Source: an uncultured Oscillospiraceae bacterium (lineage in GTDB: Bacteria; Bacillota; Clostridia; Oscillospirales; Oscillospiraceae). From it: DNA of 64,000 bases. The translations under genes were made by a program, and so were the position numbers. The stretch's first letter is position 1; every line of letters starts with the position of its first letter. The stretch covers positions 1-64,000 of the forward strand of contig CAKTNS010000007.1 of assembly GCA_934589225.1 (NCBI GenBank), written 5' to 3'. Positions 33,579-42,475 of the stretch are shown here, one piece after another. Below the pieces are notes generated by a model that was given only the letters and a program-made list of their open reading frames with translations, did not search any database and was not told the origin of the DNA.

Positions 33579-35084
33579 ATGGGCTTGCGCAAATTTGTTT
33601 CTATTGCTGCCGTGATGCTTCTGATGCTGGCACTCTCCGGCTGCGGCGGATCCCCCGCTCCCGCGGAAGAAACCACCCAGCCGCCGGAAACCACCAACGC
33701 CGCTTATCTTGCCACGGAGCTGCAAATGGTGGTCACCTATGAAAATGTGGGCGACCTGGAAAATTATAAAAATCTGACCCTGTTGGATGCCACCGGCTCC
33801 ACGGCCTACCCGGCTTTGGAGGTCTACGCCCGGAATCATCCGGAGGTCCAGGTGATCTACACCGTGTCCCTCGGGAAAAAAGAAGTGGCCCACGGCATTC
33901 CGGAGATCACCCTGACCGCCGAAGAAACGGACTATGACAGCCTCATGACCAATCTGGCCTTTTTAAAGGACACCAAAAAGCTGACCCTGCCCAAGACCTG
34001 CCTGACCGCCGAGGAATTGCAGAAGCTCACGGATGCCTATCCGGATCTGGAAATCAGCTATACCCTGGGTCTGGCCGGGCAGGAGTTTACCGCCGACACC
34101 ACCTCTTTGGACTTGTCCGCCCTGTCCTCCGGTCAGGTGGTGGCAGCCTCGGAGACTCTGGCAAGACTCCCGGAGCTTGAAACCGTGGAGCTCATGACCT
34201 CCGGCGGCACCAGCGCCCTGAGCCAATCCGATGTGGAAACCCTGATCAACGCCGCCCCCAACGCCAAATTTCACTATACCTTCACCCTGTTCGGCAAGGA
34301 GATCTCCACCAACGACAGCCAGGTTTCCTTTAAGAATCTCTCCCTGACAGAAGCGGATATTCCCGCCCTGCGGCAGGCGCTGGCCATTATGACCGGCTGC
34401 GATGCCTTTATTCTGGACAACTGCGGCCTGGACAACGAAACCATGGCCACCATTCGGGCGGACTACCCCAATACGGAGCTGGTGTGGAAAATCCAGTTCG
34501 GCAAATACAGCACCATGACCAACGCCGAAACCATCCGGGCCGTTTATAACGTCTTTGACGATACCTGCGAAAACCTCAAATACTGCTGGCGCACCAAATA
34601 TATGGACATCGGCCACAACGAGACCCTGACGGATTTAAGCTTCGTGGCCTATATGCCGGACCTGGAGATCATGATTGCCTCCGGCTGCGCAGTAAAAGAG
34701 CTGAACGGCTTTGAAAACTGCAAAAAGCTGGAATTTTTGGAGCTGGCCTTCTGCTACAAGCTGGAATCCATTGAGCCCTTGGCCGGCTGCGAAAACCTAA
34801 AGAACCTGAACATCTGCTACTCCAAAGTTTCGGATCTGAAAGCCCTGGATGGGCTGCCTTTGGAGCAGTTCATGTGCAAGCAGACCCGGGTCCCGGCTGC
34901 GGAACAGAAGATTTTCAAGGAGATTCACCCGGACTGCGTCACCAATTTCTACGGAAAAGAGCCCTACGCCGGTGCGGGCTGGCGCTATAAGGACAACGGC
35001 AAGACCTATACGGAAATCTACAAAAAGGTCCGGGAGGTCTTTGGCTACGATGATATGCCCACGCCGGTAATCGAGAAAAAATAA
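33579..35084 (+). CDS. Leucine-rich-repeat-like lipoprotein
   Basis: 501 residues. Lipoprotein signal: LRKF, hydrophobic core and the lipobox LSGC (Cys about 22). The body is a series of imperfect repeats, each with an L-x-x-L strand and the phrase 'YPDLE/HPEVQ...YTVSLG/YTLGLAG/YTFTLFG', then LRR-like units near the end (MPDLEIMIASGCAVKELNG; CKKLEFLELAFCYKLESIEPL; CENLKNLNICYSKVSDLKAL). It would sit outside the membrane and bind a partner or ligand. ATG at 33579 has GGAGG 10 bases upstream. Monocistronic; shares a terminator with obg. Confidence 0.85.
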   Translation: MGLRKFVSIAAVMLLMLALSGCGGSPAPAEETTQPPETTNAAYLATELQMVVTYENVGDLENYKNLTLLDATGSTAYPALEVYARNHPEVQVIYTVSLGKKEVAHGIPEITLTAEETDYDSLMTNLAFLKDTKKLTLPKTCLTAEELQKLTDAYPDLEISYTLGLAGQEFTADTTSLDLSALSSGQVVAASETLARLPELETVELMTSGGTSALSQSDVETLINAAPNAKFHYTFTLFGKEISTNDSQVSFKNLSLTEADIPALRQALAIMTGCDAFILDNCGLDNETMATIRADYPNTELVWKIQFGKYSTMTNAETIRAVYNVFDDTCENLKYCWRTKYMDIGHNETLTDLSFVAYMPDLEIMIASGCAVKELNGFENCKKLEFLELAFCYKLESIEPLAGCENLKNLNICYSKVSDLKALDGLPLEQFMCKQTRVPAAEQKIFKEIHPDCVTNFYGKEPYAGAGWRYKDNGKTYTEIYKKVREVFGYDDMPTPVIEKK

Positions 35085-35095
35085 TCCCTAAAAAT

Positions 35096-35134
35096 TAAAC
35101 CTGCCGTGAAATCCAATCACGGCAGGTCTTTTTA
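35096..35134. terminator. Bidirectional terminator between lipoprotein gene and obg
   Basis: CCTGCCGTGA (35100-35109) pairs with TCACGGCAGG (35117-35126); T tracts on both sides (TCTTTTT on plus; TTTAATTTTT on minus). Confidence 0.85.
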
Positions 35135-36409
35135 TCAGCGCATATATTCAAACTGCAAATCGTAAATGTCCACGGTGTCACCGTCCTGGATGCCCATTTG
35201 CTCCAGCCGGTCAAAGAGGCCGGATTTGCGAAGCATCTGGTCAAAGTAGTTTCTGGACTCGTAGTCATCAAAGTTGATGTTCTGCACCAGCCGCTCCAGC
35301 CACACGCCGGTAACCAGCCAGGTGGAGCCCAGATGCTCAATGGTCAGCTCCTGGGGATCGCCGGCTTCCGGTGCCTGCTCCACATACTCGGGCTCGTAAA
35401 TGGTCACCGGGGGCAGGGTGCGCAGACGCTCGGCCACCACCCGCATCAGGTTCCGGGTGCCCTGGGTGGTTCCGGCGGAAATCTCATAGAGCTCGCAGCC
35501 CGCCGCCTCCACGCAGGCACGAAGACGCTGCAAATTGTCGCTGTCCGGAGGCAGCAGGTCGATTTTGTTGGCGGCCACGATCATAGGCCGGTTGGAAAGG
35601 TCCACGGAGTAGTTGCCCAGCTCGTCACAGATGGCGTTAAAATCATCCACCGGGTCCCGGCCTTCGCTGCCGGAAACGTCCACCACATGGACAAGGAGCC
35701 GGCACCGGTCAATATGCCGCAGGAAGTCATGGCCCAGGCCCGCACCCTCGGCCGCACCCTCAATAATGCCGGGAATATCCGCCATGACAAAGGACACGCC
35801 TTCATCCACGTAAATGACACCCAGGTTGGGATACAGGGTGGTAAAATGATAGTTGGCGATTTTGGGCCGGGCGTTGGAGGTGACGGAAAGCAGTGTGGAT
35901 TTTCCCACATTGGGGAAGCCCACCAGGCCCACATCGGCCAGAAGCTTCAGCTCCAGAATCACGTCCCGTTCCTGACCCTTGAGGCCCACCTTGGCAAACC
36001 GGGGGACCTGACGGGTGGCGGTGGCGTAATGGGCATTGCCCCAGCCGCCCCGGCCGCCCTTGGCAATGACAAAATCTTCACCGGTGGACATATCCACAAT
36101 GATCTGATTGCTTTCCGCATCCCGCACCACGGTGCCCCGGGGGACTTCAATGACCAGGGGCTCTCCCCGCTTGCCGCTCATATTGCGGCCCAGACCGTTC
36201 ATGCCCGCCTGGGCGGAATACTTGCGCTTATAACGGAAATCCAGCAGGGTGGACAGATTGTCATTGACCCGGAGAATGACGCTGCCGCCATGGCCGCCGT
36301 CACCGCCGTCGGGTCCGCCGGAGGCCACATATTTTTCCCGGTGGAAGGCCACGGCTCCGTCGCCGCCCCGACCGCCGCAGACGGTAATTCGAACTTTATC
36401 TACAAACAT
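35135..36409 (-). CDS. obg: GTPase Obg
   Basis: 424 residues from ATG at 36409 with GGAGG 8 bases upstream. Glycine-rich Obg fold (1-158, FVDKVRITVCGGRGGDGAVA), then the G domain with GFPNVGKST (P-loop), DIPG (G3), NKID (G4) and a C-terminal OCT domain (after about 345, TWLVTGVWLERLVQNINF). Obg binds the 50S subunit during assembly and takes part in stress control and sporulation entry. It follows rplU-prp-rpmA, the classic Firmicutes order, behind a terminator. Confidence 0.97.
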   Translation of the reverse strand: MFVDKVRITVCGGRGGDGAVAFHREKYVASGGPDGGDGGHGGSVILRVNDNLSTLLDFRYKRKYSAQAGMNGLGRNMSGKRGEPLVIEVPRGTVVRDAESNQIIVDMSTGEDFVIAKGGRGGWGNAHYATATRQVPRFAKVGLKGQERDVILELKLLADVGLVGFPNVGKSTLLSVTSNARPKIANYHFTTLYPNLGVIYVDEGVSFVMADIPGIIEGAAEGAGLGHDFLRHIDRCRLLVHVVDVSGSEGRDPVDDFNAICDELGNYSVDLSNRPMIVAANKIDLLPPDSDNLQRLRACVEAAGCELYEISAGTTQGTRNLMRVVAERLRTLPPVTIYEPEYVEQAPEAGDPQELTIEHLGSTWLVTGVWLERLVQNINFDDYESRNYFDQMLRKSGLFDRLEQMGIQDGDTVDIYDLQFEYMR

Positions 36410-36491
36410 TAGGTATACCTCCATTGTTATCCGGCGGGTGACACAGAAAAAGCGGCGCTTTTCCACTCCCTTTTCTCTGCCACCCAGGTTC

Positions 36492-36526
36492 AAAAAAAGG
36501 ACCGCCGCTATTACGCAGCAGTCCTT
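36492..36526 (-). terminator. Terminator between rpmA and obg
   Basis: On the minus strand GGACTGCTGC pairs with GCGGCGGTCC (two G-U pairs), then seven T. Placed 20 bases past the rpmA stop; read-through could feed obg. Confidence 0.7.
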
Positions 36527-36543
36527 CGTTTCTTAGGCTTGTC

Positions 36544-36825
36544 TTACTGCTCAGCGTAAACGGAGCACTTCCGACGATCCTTGCCCATGCGCTCAAACTT
36601 GACGGTACCGTCAACCAGGGCGAACAGGGTATCATCCTTGCCGATACCAACGTTGGTGCCGGGATGGATGTGGGTGCCTCTCTGGCGAACCAGGATATTG
36701 CCAGCCAGAACGAACTGACCGTCAGCACGCTTGCAGCCCAGACGCTTGGACTCGGAATCACGGCCGTTCTTGGTGGAACCGCCGCCCTTGTGGTGAGCGA
36801 AGAACTGAATACCAATCTTCAGCAT
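36544..36825 (-). CDS. rpmA: Ribosomal protein L27 with cleavable N-terminal extension
   Basis: 93 residues. The N-terminus [17 protein letters not shown] contains the Firmicutes processing site just before AHHKGGGS; the nine residues up to FF must be removed so that the mature tail can reach the peptidyl-transferase centre. The rest ([29 protein letters not shown]) is standard L27. The Prp protease that performs the cut is encoded next door. Confidence 0.97.
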   Translation of the reverse strand: MLKIGIQFFAHHKGGGSTKNGRDSESKRLGCKRADGQFVLAGNILVRQRGTHIHPGTNVGIGKDDTLFALVDGTVKFERMGKDRRKCSVYAEQ

Positions 36826-36829
36826 TGTA

Positions 36830-37153
36830 TTACACCTCCAAAACTTCGATGTTATCTGGATATTCGTCCCGCAGGCTGCAAAGATAGAGCATCATGCCGG
36901 CCAGAACCGCCTGAACGCTTTCTTCTTCATCGCAACTTGTGGGGAGGGTCAGGGTAATGCGGGCATCTGCCTCTTTCACCCGGACCTTGGCCTTGGCGCC
37001 GCACACATCATTGATGGTGGCCTCTGCCATGGCGACAACGGCGGAAACCGCAGCGCAGACAATATCACTGCCTGCCTCGGCATAGCCGCTGTGACCGGAG
37101 ACGGAGAATCCGGTGATCCGCTCGTCCTCGGTAAAAAATTCGATCTTGGTCAT
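36830..37153 (-). CDS. prp: Ribosomal-processing cysteine protease Prp
   Basis: 107 residues. The catalytic His and Cys lie in [21 protein letters not shown] (quoted from residues 18-38; key H and C). This small protease cuts the N-terminal extension of L27. It lies between rplU and rpmA, 4 bases before rpmA, the order conserved in Firmicutes. Confidence 0.95.
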   Translation of the reverse strand: MTKIEFFTEDERITGFSVSGHSGYAEAGSDIVCAAVSAVVAMAEATINDVCGAKAKVRVKEADARITLTLPTSCDEEESVQAVLAGMMLYLCSLRDEYPDNIEVLEV

Positions 37154-37163
37154 ACTCTAAAAA

Positions 37164-37475
37164 TTACAGAGCGATCTTGGTGATCTCGACCTTGGTGTAG
37201 GGCTGACGATGACCGATGTGGGTCTTCTCGTTCTTCTTCGCCTTGTACTTGATGACGTCGAGCTTCTTGCCCTTGCCGTTCTTCACGACCTTGGCCTCCA
37301 CAACAGCACCCTCCACAGCGGGAGCGCCGATCTTGGAATTCTCACCGTCCAGCACAGCCAGGACCTGGTCGAACTTCACGGTCTGCTCGGCTTCAACAGC
37401 CAGCTTCTCAATGAACAGAACATCGCCCTCGGCCACAGTGTACTGCTTACCGCCGGTAACAAAAACTGCCTTCAT
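37164..37475 (-). CDS. rplU: Ribosomal protein L21
   Basis: 103 residues from ATG at 37475 (AGGTGA 5 bases upstream). KAVFVTGGKQYTVAEGD at the start, FDQVLAVLDGENSKIGAP in the middle and HIGHRQPYTKVEITKI at the end are L21 hallmarks. First gene of rplU-prp-rpmA, with a structured leader in front. Confidence 0.97.
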   Translation of the reverse strand: MKAVFVTGGKQYTVAEGDVLFIEKLAVEAEQTVKFDQVLAVLDGENSKIGAPAVEGAVVEAKVVKNGKGKKLDVIKYKAKKNEKTHIGHRQPYTKVEITKIAL

Positions 37476-37489
37476 TAATTTCACCTACT

Positions 37490-37580
37490 TTAATTGTGTA
37501 GTCTCGCTCTAAAGGCGGCTGATTTGCACAGCACTTAAAGCCCCTTCGATGCGGCTGAGTTATTTTACCATTGTTTCTTT
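37490..37580 (-). promoter_or_regulatory. Probable L21 leader (autoregulatory r-protein leader)
   Basis: The 90 bases upstream of rplU on the minus strand hold paired blocks (CAGCCGC repeated with GGCGGCTG-type complements; GGCTTTAAG with CTTTAGAGC-like partner). Position and composition agree with the L21 leader known in Firmicutes, where L21 binding lowers expression. Recognised by place and outline only. Confidence 0.45.
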
Positions 37581-37650
37581 AAAAAGTCAACAGGTTTTTG
37601 AAAGAAATTTATTTAATAAACCGGATTTTTCCTGATTCCACCGGAAAAGG

Positions 37651-37690
37651 CAAAATAAAAACGCTGCCTGTGATCGGCAGCGTATTTATC
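37651..37690 (-). terminator. Terminator of rpmB
   Basis: On the minus strand CGCTGCC-GATCACA-GGCAGCG is followed by five T. Confidence 0.85.
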
Positions 37691-37701
37691 AGCCAAGGGA
37701 A

Positions 37702-37890
37702 TCAGACGGCCCGCTCAACCTTATTGGAACGGAGGCATCTGGTACAAGCGTACACATGGCAGGGAGTTCCATTAACAACGGCCTTGACCCGCTTGACATT
37801 GGGCTTCCAGGCACGGTTGGAACGTCTGTGGGAGTGGGAAACCTTAATACCAAAGGTTACGCCCTTGCCACAAAAATCACACTTCGCCAT
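37702..37890 (-). CDS. rpmB: Ribosomal protein L28 (zinc-binding form)
   Basis: 62 residues: AKCDFCGKGVTFG, HSHRRSNRAWKPN and CTRCLRSNKVERAV. The two CxxC pairs show the C+ form that holds a zinc ion. Single gene with its own terminator. Confidence 0.97.
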   Translation of the reverse strand: MAKCDFCGKGVTFGIKVSHSHRRSNRAWKPNVKRVKAVVNGTPCHVYACTRCLRSNKVERAV

Positions 37891-38017
37891 TCATTGCACC
37901 TCCCATCTGAACAATTCGTAATCGTTATTGCGCCCAATTCGAACGCCTAGATATAATAGCAAAGATTCCTGAAAAAAGCAAGTGTTTTTTTCGAAATTTT
38001 CTTTTTATTTTTCTCCC

Positions 38018-38045
38018 TTGATATTCTACCCCTCTTTGGTATAAT
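38018..38045 (+). promoter_or_regulatory. Promoter of hprK-rluA
   Basis: TTGATA (38018-38023), 16-base spacer, TATAAT (38040-38045). Confidence 0.7.
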
Positions 38046-38101
38046 AATCTGTAAGATGGCTTCCGTGTTTTTTGCCCCGAAGCCGGGAAGGAGTGGAAAG
38101 A

Positions 38102-39043
38102 TTGAGCGAATATGTTGTAACGCTTCCCAATATTACCAAGGATTTTCATCTGGAGGTGGTTTTTGCCTCCACCGACTATTCCAAAATCCGGCTGACCGTG
38201 GAGGATGTGGCCCGTCCCGGCCTGTCCCTGTCCGGATACTTTGACCATTTTGAGCCCCGGCGGGTCCAGGTCCTGGGCAATATGGAATGGAGCTACCTGC
38301 AAAAAAAATCTTCCGAAGAGCGGCTCATTACCTTTGACCGGCTCTTTAATTACCGCATCCCCACCCTGATCGTCTGCCGGGGGCTTCCCGTAGATGCGGA
38401 GTGTCTGGCCATGGCCAAGAAATACAATATTACCATTCTGCGCTCGGAAGAGCCCACCTCCACCTTCTGCTCCAACCTGATCTCCTACCTCCGGGCGGAG
38501 CTGGCCCCCATGGTGACCCGCCACGGCGTGCTCATGGAGGTCTACGGCGAGGGCCTGCTGCTCACCGGCGAAAGCGGCATCGGCAAGAGTGAGGCCGCCC
38601 TGGAGCTTCTCAAGCGAGGCCACCGGCTGATTGCCGACGATGCCGTGGAGATCCGCAAGATCAACAGCAGCTCCTTGGTGGGCTCCGCTCCGGAGCTGAT
38701 CCGCAACTATATTGAGCTGCGGGGCATCGGCATTGTCAACGTGGCCAAGCTCTTCGGCATGGGCTCCGTCCGCAGCCGGAAGTCCATTGACCTGGTGGTG
38801 AACATTGTCCCCTGGAACAACCAGGCCGCCTATGACCGTCTGGGACTGGAAGAACAGTATATGGAAATTCTGGGTGTTAAAATTCCCATGAACACCATTC
38901 CCATCACCCCCGGGCGAAATCTGGCGGTGATTCTGGAAGTGGCGGCCATCAACGTGCGCCAGCGCAAGCTGGGCTACAACGCCGCCCAGGAATTTACGGA
39001 CCAGGTAAACAAGCATTTTGCCGCACTAGAGGGTAACGAATGA
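38102..39043 (+). CDS. hprK: HPr kinase/phosphorylase
   Basis: 313 residues from a TTG start at 38102, chosen because GGAG lies 8 bases upstream and the protein then begins SEYVVTLPNITKDF as in relatives. N-terminal domain to about 130; P-loop GESGIGKS (about 155) and the HPrK signature ELRGIGIVNVAKLFG (about 205). It phosphorylates Ser46 of HPr when glycolytic intermediates are high and reverses this at high phosphate, controlling carbon catabolite repression. Overlaps the next gene by 4 bases. Confidence 0.95.
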   Translation: MSEYVVTLPNITKDFHLEVVFASTDYSKIRLTVEDVARPGLSLSGYFDHFEPRRVQVLGNMEWSYLQKKSSEERLITFDRLFNYRIPTLIVCRGLPVDAECLAMAKKYNITILRSEEPTSTFCSNLISYLRAELAPMVTRHGVLMEVYGEGLLLTGESGIGKSEAALELLKRGHRLIADDAVEIRKINSSSLVGSAPELIRNYIELRGIGIVNVAKLFGMGSVRSRKSIDLVVNIVPWNNQAAYDRLGLEEQYMEILGVKIPMNTIPITPGRNLAVILEVAAINVRQRKLGYNAAQEFTDQVNKHFAALEGNE

Positions 39044-40017
39044 AAGAACTGACCATCGGCCCAAATGACGCGGGCCAGCGGCTTGACCGGTTTCTGGCCA
39101 AGGCCGTCCCCCTGCTCCCCGCCTCTCTGGCCCAGAAATACATCCGCTTAAAGCGCATCAAGCGCAACGGCGGCAGAGCCCAGCGGGATACCCGTCTGGA
39201 AGCGGGGGATACGCTGACGCTCTATATTAATGATGAATTTTTTGACACCCCCCGGGAGGACAATGCCTATCTGACGGTGGCCTCCCCCAAACTTCACATT
39301 GTCTATGAGGATGAGCACATCCTCCTGGTAGACAAGCGGCCCGGTCTGGCGGTCCACCCCCACGACGGGGCGGAATACGGCCGGACCCTCATTGACCACA
39401 TCCAGGCCTACCTGTACCAGAAGCACGAGTGGAGTCCCCGGGAGGAACATTCCTTTACCCCGGCCCTGTGCAACCGCATTGACCGGAACACCGGCGGCAT
39501 CGTCATCGCCGCCAAAACCGCCGAGGCCCTGCGGGTCATGAACCAAAAAATCAAGGACCGGGAGCTGGACAAGCGGTACCTGGCCATTGTAGAGGGAACC
39601 CCCAGCCCCAGGGACGGGAGCCTGCGGGGCTACCTATTTAAAGATGCGGTCAAAAACCGGGTGTATGTGACAGACACCCCCAAGCCCGGGGCCAAAACCT
39701 GCCAGACAAACTACAAAACCCTTGTTTCCCGGCAGGAGCTTTCCCTGGTGGAATGCGAGCTCATCACCGGCCGGACCCACCAGATCCGAGCCCAATTTGC
39801 CCACGCGGGTCACCCCCTGCTGGGCGACGGCAAATACGGCAAGCTGAATAAAAAATACCAGCGGACCTATCAGGCCCTGTATTCCTACAAGCTGACCTTT
39901 TTGTTCACCACCGATGCCGGAAGCCTGGATTATTTAAACGGCAAGAGTTTCCAGGTAGAAGCCGTGGACTTTGTGGAAGAATACTTCCCCGGTTTCCAGA
40001 TTCCCGGCATAAAATAA
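39040..40017 (+). CDS. RluA-family pseudouridine synthase
   Basis: 325 residues. An S4 RNA-binding domain (GQRLDRFLAK to GDTLTLYI, about 12-62) precedes the catalytic domain with the Asp nucleophile in NRIDRNTGG (D148) and the ELITGRTHQIRAQFAHAGHP motif (quoted in part). Modifies uridines in 23S rRNA or tRNA; RluC/RluD-like, exact target unknown. Coupled to hprK by ATGA. Confidence 0.93.
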   Translation: MKELTIGPNDAGQRLDRFLAKAVPLLPASLAQKYIRLKRIKRNGGRAQRDTRLEAGDTLTLYINDEFFDTPREDNAYLTVASPKLHIVYEDEHILLVDKRPGLAVHPHDGAEYGRTLIDHIQAYLYQKHEWSPREEHSFTPALCNRIDRNTGGIVIAAKTAEALRVMNQKIKDRELDKRYLAIVEGTPSPRDGSLRGYLFKDAVKNRVYVTDTPKPGAKTCQTNYKTLVSRQELSLVECELITGRTHQIRAQFAHAGHPLLGDGKYGKLNKKYQRTYQALYSYKLTFLFTTDAGSLDYLNGKSFQVEAVDFVEEYFPGFQIPGIK

Positions 40018-40027
40018 TGTATTTACA

Positions 40028-40070
40028 AGTTCAGCGGCCCGGTTTCGTTTGAAACCGGGCCGCTGAGTTA
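40028..40070 (+). terminator. Strong hairpin after the pseudouridine synthase gene
   Basis: TCAGCGGCCCGGTTTC pairs with GAAACCGGGCCGCTGA (16 bp perfect, loop GTTT). Only GTTA follows, so efficiency relies on the stem. Confidence 0.65.
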
Positions 40071-40149
40071 GGGAAGCTCTGATTAAATCGGCAAGAGCTG
40101 ACGGCAAAAGATTCGCCGCTCAGCAGCAGACGATTTGTTCAGAGTTTCC

Positions 40150-40905
40150 TTAGATAAAGGCAAGCCGTAAAAAACCCAAAATAAGCAAGTGAACAGGATA
40201 AAAGAGATAGAAAAACCATTTTGAAAATGTTTTTCCCTTTTCAATGCGTTTGCCATTATAGAACAATACAATACAAATTGCGGCCATGCCCATTCCAATG
40301 GCACTTAGAAGCGCATACAGCATATTCGCGGCAAGAGAAAATCTTCCAATTCCACCCAAGAAGTTAAACGACCCGAAAATTACAACGGAAAGGCCAAATG
40401 CAATCTTTGTGCGGTATTCAGAATTTCCTGCCCAAGCAAACAGCAGGGTAAATATCGGTGCCAGCAATGCCCAATCGCAAAATAGACTTATGACCATTCC
40501 AAGACTCACCAGGCACACTTTTGTGAGTTTCCTTTTTGTTGTATCAAAGACATATAGAATTCCAAAACATACACACAACGTAAACATCATGTTCAAGCCG
40601 TAAAACTCTATCACACCATTTGTCGTAAACGCCAAACAGTATGGAATTTCAGAAATCAGGGCGAAGATAAATAAGCGTAATATGTATGTTTTCTTTGAAT
40701 GTGTGTAGTGGTATCCCTCTACCAAAAAATAAATCATGGTTATTGCCGTAAAATATCCAATGGCGATAAAAAGCTCAAACACCCATGTGCCGGGTGTCAA
40801 AAAAATAGTAGCAATGTGGTTGAGAAGCATGGTAAACATCGCAATATACTTGATTGTATCACGATTCAGGACCTTATAGGGTTTATTTGATAATTCTGTA
40901 CACAT
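40150..40905 (-). CDS. TraX family membrane protein
   Basis: 251 residues, seven or eight membrane helices. TIKYIAMFTMLLNHIATIF at the start (the conserved His after the first helix), RLFIFALISEIPYCLAF, CDWALLAPIFTLLFAW and the ending FYLFYPVHLLILGFL are typical of TraX. F-plasmid TraX acetylates pilin; most chromosomal homologues probably acylate another surface molecule. Moderately AT-rich compared with neighbours. Single gene. Confidence 0.88.
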   Translation of the reverse strand: MCTELSNKPYKVLNRDTIKYIAMFTMLLNHIATIFLTPGTWVFELFIAIGYFTAITMIYFLVEGYHYTHSKKTYILRLFIFALISEIPYCLAFTTNGVIEFYGLNMMFTLCVCFGILYVFDTTKRKLTKVCLVSLGMVISLFCDWALLAPIFTLLFAWAGNSEYRTKIAFGLSVVIFGSFNFLGGIGRFSLAANMLYALLSAIGMGMAAICIVLFYNGKRIEKGKTFSKWFFYLFYPVHLLILGFLRLAFI

Positions 40906-41016
40906 CGTTCATTTCACACCTCCGTCTTTCCTATCCGGTATAACATGCGATTATGAACTTTTCTATTCCTTTGGGATGTTTCCCAAACGGCTTCCAGAAA
41001 AAACTCCAGGGAATTT

Positions 41017-41045
41017 TTGTCCACCGGCTTGCCGTTCCGTATTCT
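41017..41045 (+). promoter_or_regulatory. Possible promoter of the ECF sigma gene
   Basis: TTGTCC (41017-41022), 17 bases, TATTCT (41040-41045); a small palindrome GTAAGGTCCTTAC follows. An ECF-type promoter in the same place cannot be excluded. Confidence 0.35.
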
Positions 41046-41085
41046 ATAGGTGTAAGGTCCTTACGAAACCAAAGGAGTGAACCCA

Positions 41086-41646
41086 TTGGAAGATACGCAA
41101 ATCGTCGAGCTGTTCTTTGCCCGGTCCGAAAAGGCCATTGCGGAGACAGACCATAAATACGGTGCTTACCTGAAAACCATTGCGGGAAACATTCTTCCCT
41201 CCTGCCAGGATACGGAAGAAATTCTCAATGACGTTTATCTGGCAGCCTGGAATACCATCCCCCCCAAGCGGCCCCTGACCCTGAAATATTATTTATCCAG
41301 GGTGGTACGCAACCTGTCCTTTAAGCGTCTGGAATACCTTTCCGCCGGAAAGCGAAACTGCGGCGGGGAGGTGCTGCTCTCGGAATTGGAGGATTGCATT
41401 CCCGACGAATGCCAGAATGCCCAGCAGCATCTGGAAGCCCGGGAGCTGGCCCAAAGCCTTAATGGCTTTCTGGCGACCCTCAGCCCCCGAGACCGTCAAC
41501 TGTTTCTAAGCCGCTACTATTACGCCATGACTGCCCCGCAGCTCGGGAAAAAATACGGCGGCTCTCCCCGGCAAATCAAATACCGACTTCAGAAGCTCCG
41601 GGGAGAACTGAAAGAACATCTTGAAAAGGAAGGGATCTATGTATGA
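41086..41646 (+). CDS. ECF-type RNA polymerase sigma factor
   Basis: 186 residues from TTG at 41086, 8 bases after AAAGGAG (a GTG at 41077 overlaps that site). Region 2 (about 15-75): DTEEILNDVYLAAWNTIPP; region 4 (about 120-175): LSPRDRQLFLSRYYYAMTAPQ and YGGSPRQIKYRLQKLR. No region 1.1 or 3. Overlaps the anti-sigma-like gene at its 3' end, the usual pairing. Confidence 0.88.
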   Translation: MEDTQIVELFFARSEKAIAETDHKYGAYLKTIAGNILPSCQDTEEILNDVYLAAWNTIPPKRPLTLKYYLSRVVRNLSFKRLEYLSAGKRNCGGEVLLSELEDCIPDECQNAQQHLEARELAQSLNGFLATLSPRDRQLFLSRYYYAMTAPQLGKKYGGSPRQIKYRLQKLRGELKEHLEKEGIYV

Positions 41647-42386
41647 ACGCACAGGATTTGAATCAGGCATTGAACCATGTGGACGAAGGCTATCTTCTGG
41701 AATTGGACACCCTCGATAAGGAGCAAACAACTATGAAAACCCATAAAAAAACCTTCCGCATTCTGGCCCTGGCCGCCGCCATCGCCCTGCTGTCCGTTAC
41801 CGCCTACGCCGCCGACTTCCTGGGCATCCGTTCCCTGGAAAGCGCCGGTCAAGGCACCCATTACAGAAGCTACGCTCAAATCCAAAAGGCTGTTTCCAAG
41901 GCAAATCTCTCCGTGAACCTGCCGGAAACCCTGCCCGAGGGCTACACCTTCAAGGAAGCCGATGTGGACACGATCCGGGGCAAGGACGAAAACGGCCACA
42001 CAGCCCTGACCTACCGGGAGCTGAACGCCACCTACGCGGACAACTCCGGCAACCGGCTGTATCTGGCCGCCTACCTGACCCAGGAGGGTCTGCCCAAGAG
42101 CAACAGCATCCCCTCTGAGACAAGAACCGTCAGCGGCGTGACCCTGTCCTACCAGCAAGACCTCTACCGCCTGGTCCCCGGCGACTACCAGCCCACCCCG
42201 GAGGACGAAGCCTGGTCCCGGCAGCCCAACCACTATATCTCCTACGGCAGCTCCACCATCCAGGAACAGGCCATGGCTTTCCTCACCTGGCAGGAAAATG
42301 GCGTGAGCTACATGCTCTACGAACTGGACACCACCCTCCCCGCCGACACCCTGTTCTCCATGGCCGAAACCCTGCTGCAAGGCTGA
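41643..42386 (+). CDS. Anti-sigma-like membrane protein with secreted sensor domain
   Basis: 247 residues. Short cytoplasmic segment (1-33, ALNHVDEGYLLELDTLDKEQ), one membrane helix (about 38-56, FRILALAAAIALLSVTAYAA) and an extracellular domain with PETLPEGYTFKEADVD and AMAFLTWQENGVSYMLYELD, as in DUF4367-like domains. It probably holds the ECF factor at the membrane. The start overlaps the sigma stop by 4 bases. Confidence 0.8.
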   Translation: MNAQDLNQALNHVDEGYLLELDTLDKEQTTMKTHKKTFRILALAAAIALLSVTAYAADFLGIRSLESAGQGTHYRSYAQIQKAVSKANLSVNLPETLPEGYTFKEADVDTIRGKDENGHTALTYRELNATYADNSGNRLYLAAYLTQEGLPKSNSIPSETRTVSGVTLSYQQDLYRLVPGDYQPTPEDEAWSRQPNHYISYGSSTIQEQAMAFLTWQENGVSYMLYELDTTLPADTLFSMAETLLQG

Positions 42387-42397
42387 CACCCCAAAAG

Positions 42398-42440
42398 CAA
42401 CCCGGACGTACCGCTCTTTACGGTACGCCCGGGGATTTTT
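42398..42440 (+). terminator. Terminator of the sigma/anti-sigma operon
   Basis: CCCGGACGTACCG pairs with CGGTACGCCCGGG (one mismatch), then GATTTTTT. Confidence 0.85.
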
Positions 42441-42475
42441 TACGTTTGAGGGAAATCAGGGAAAAATTGACAATT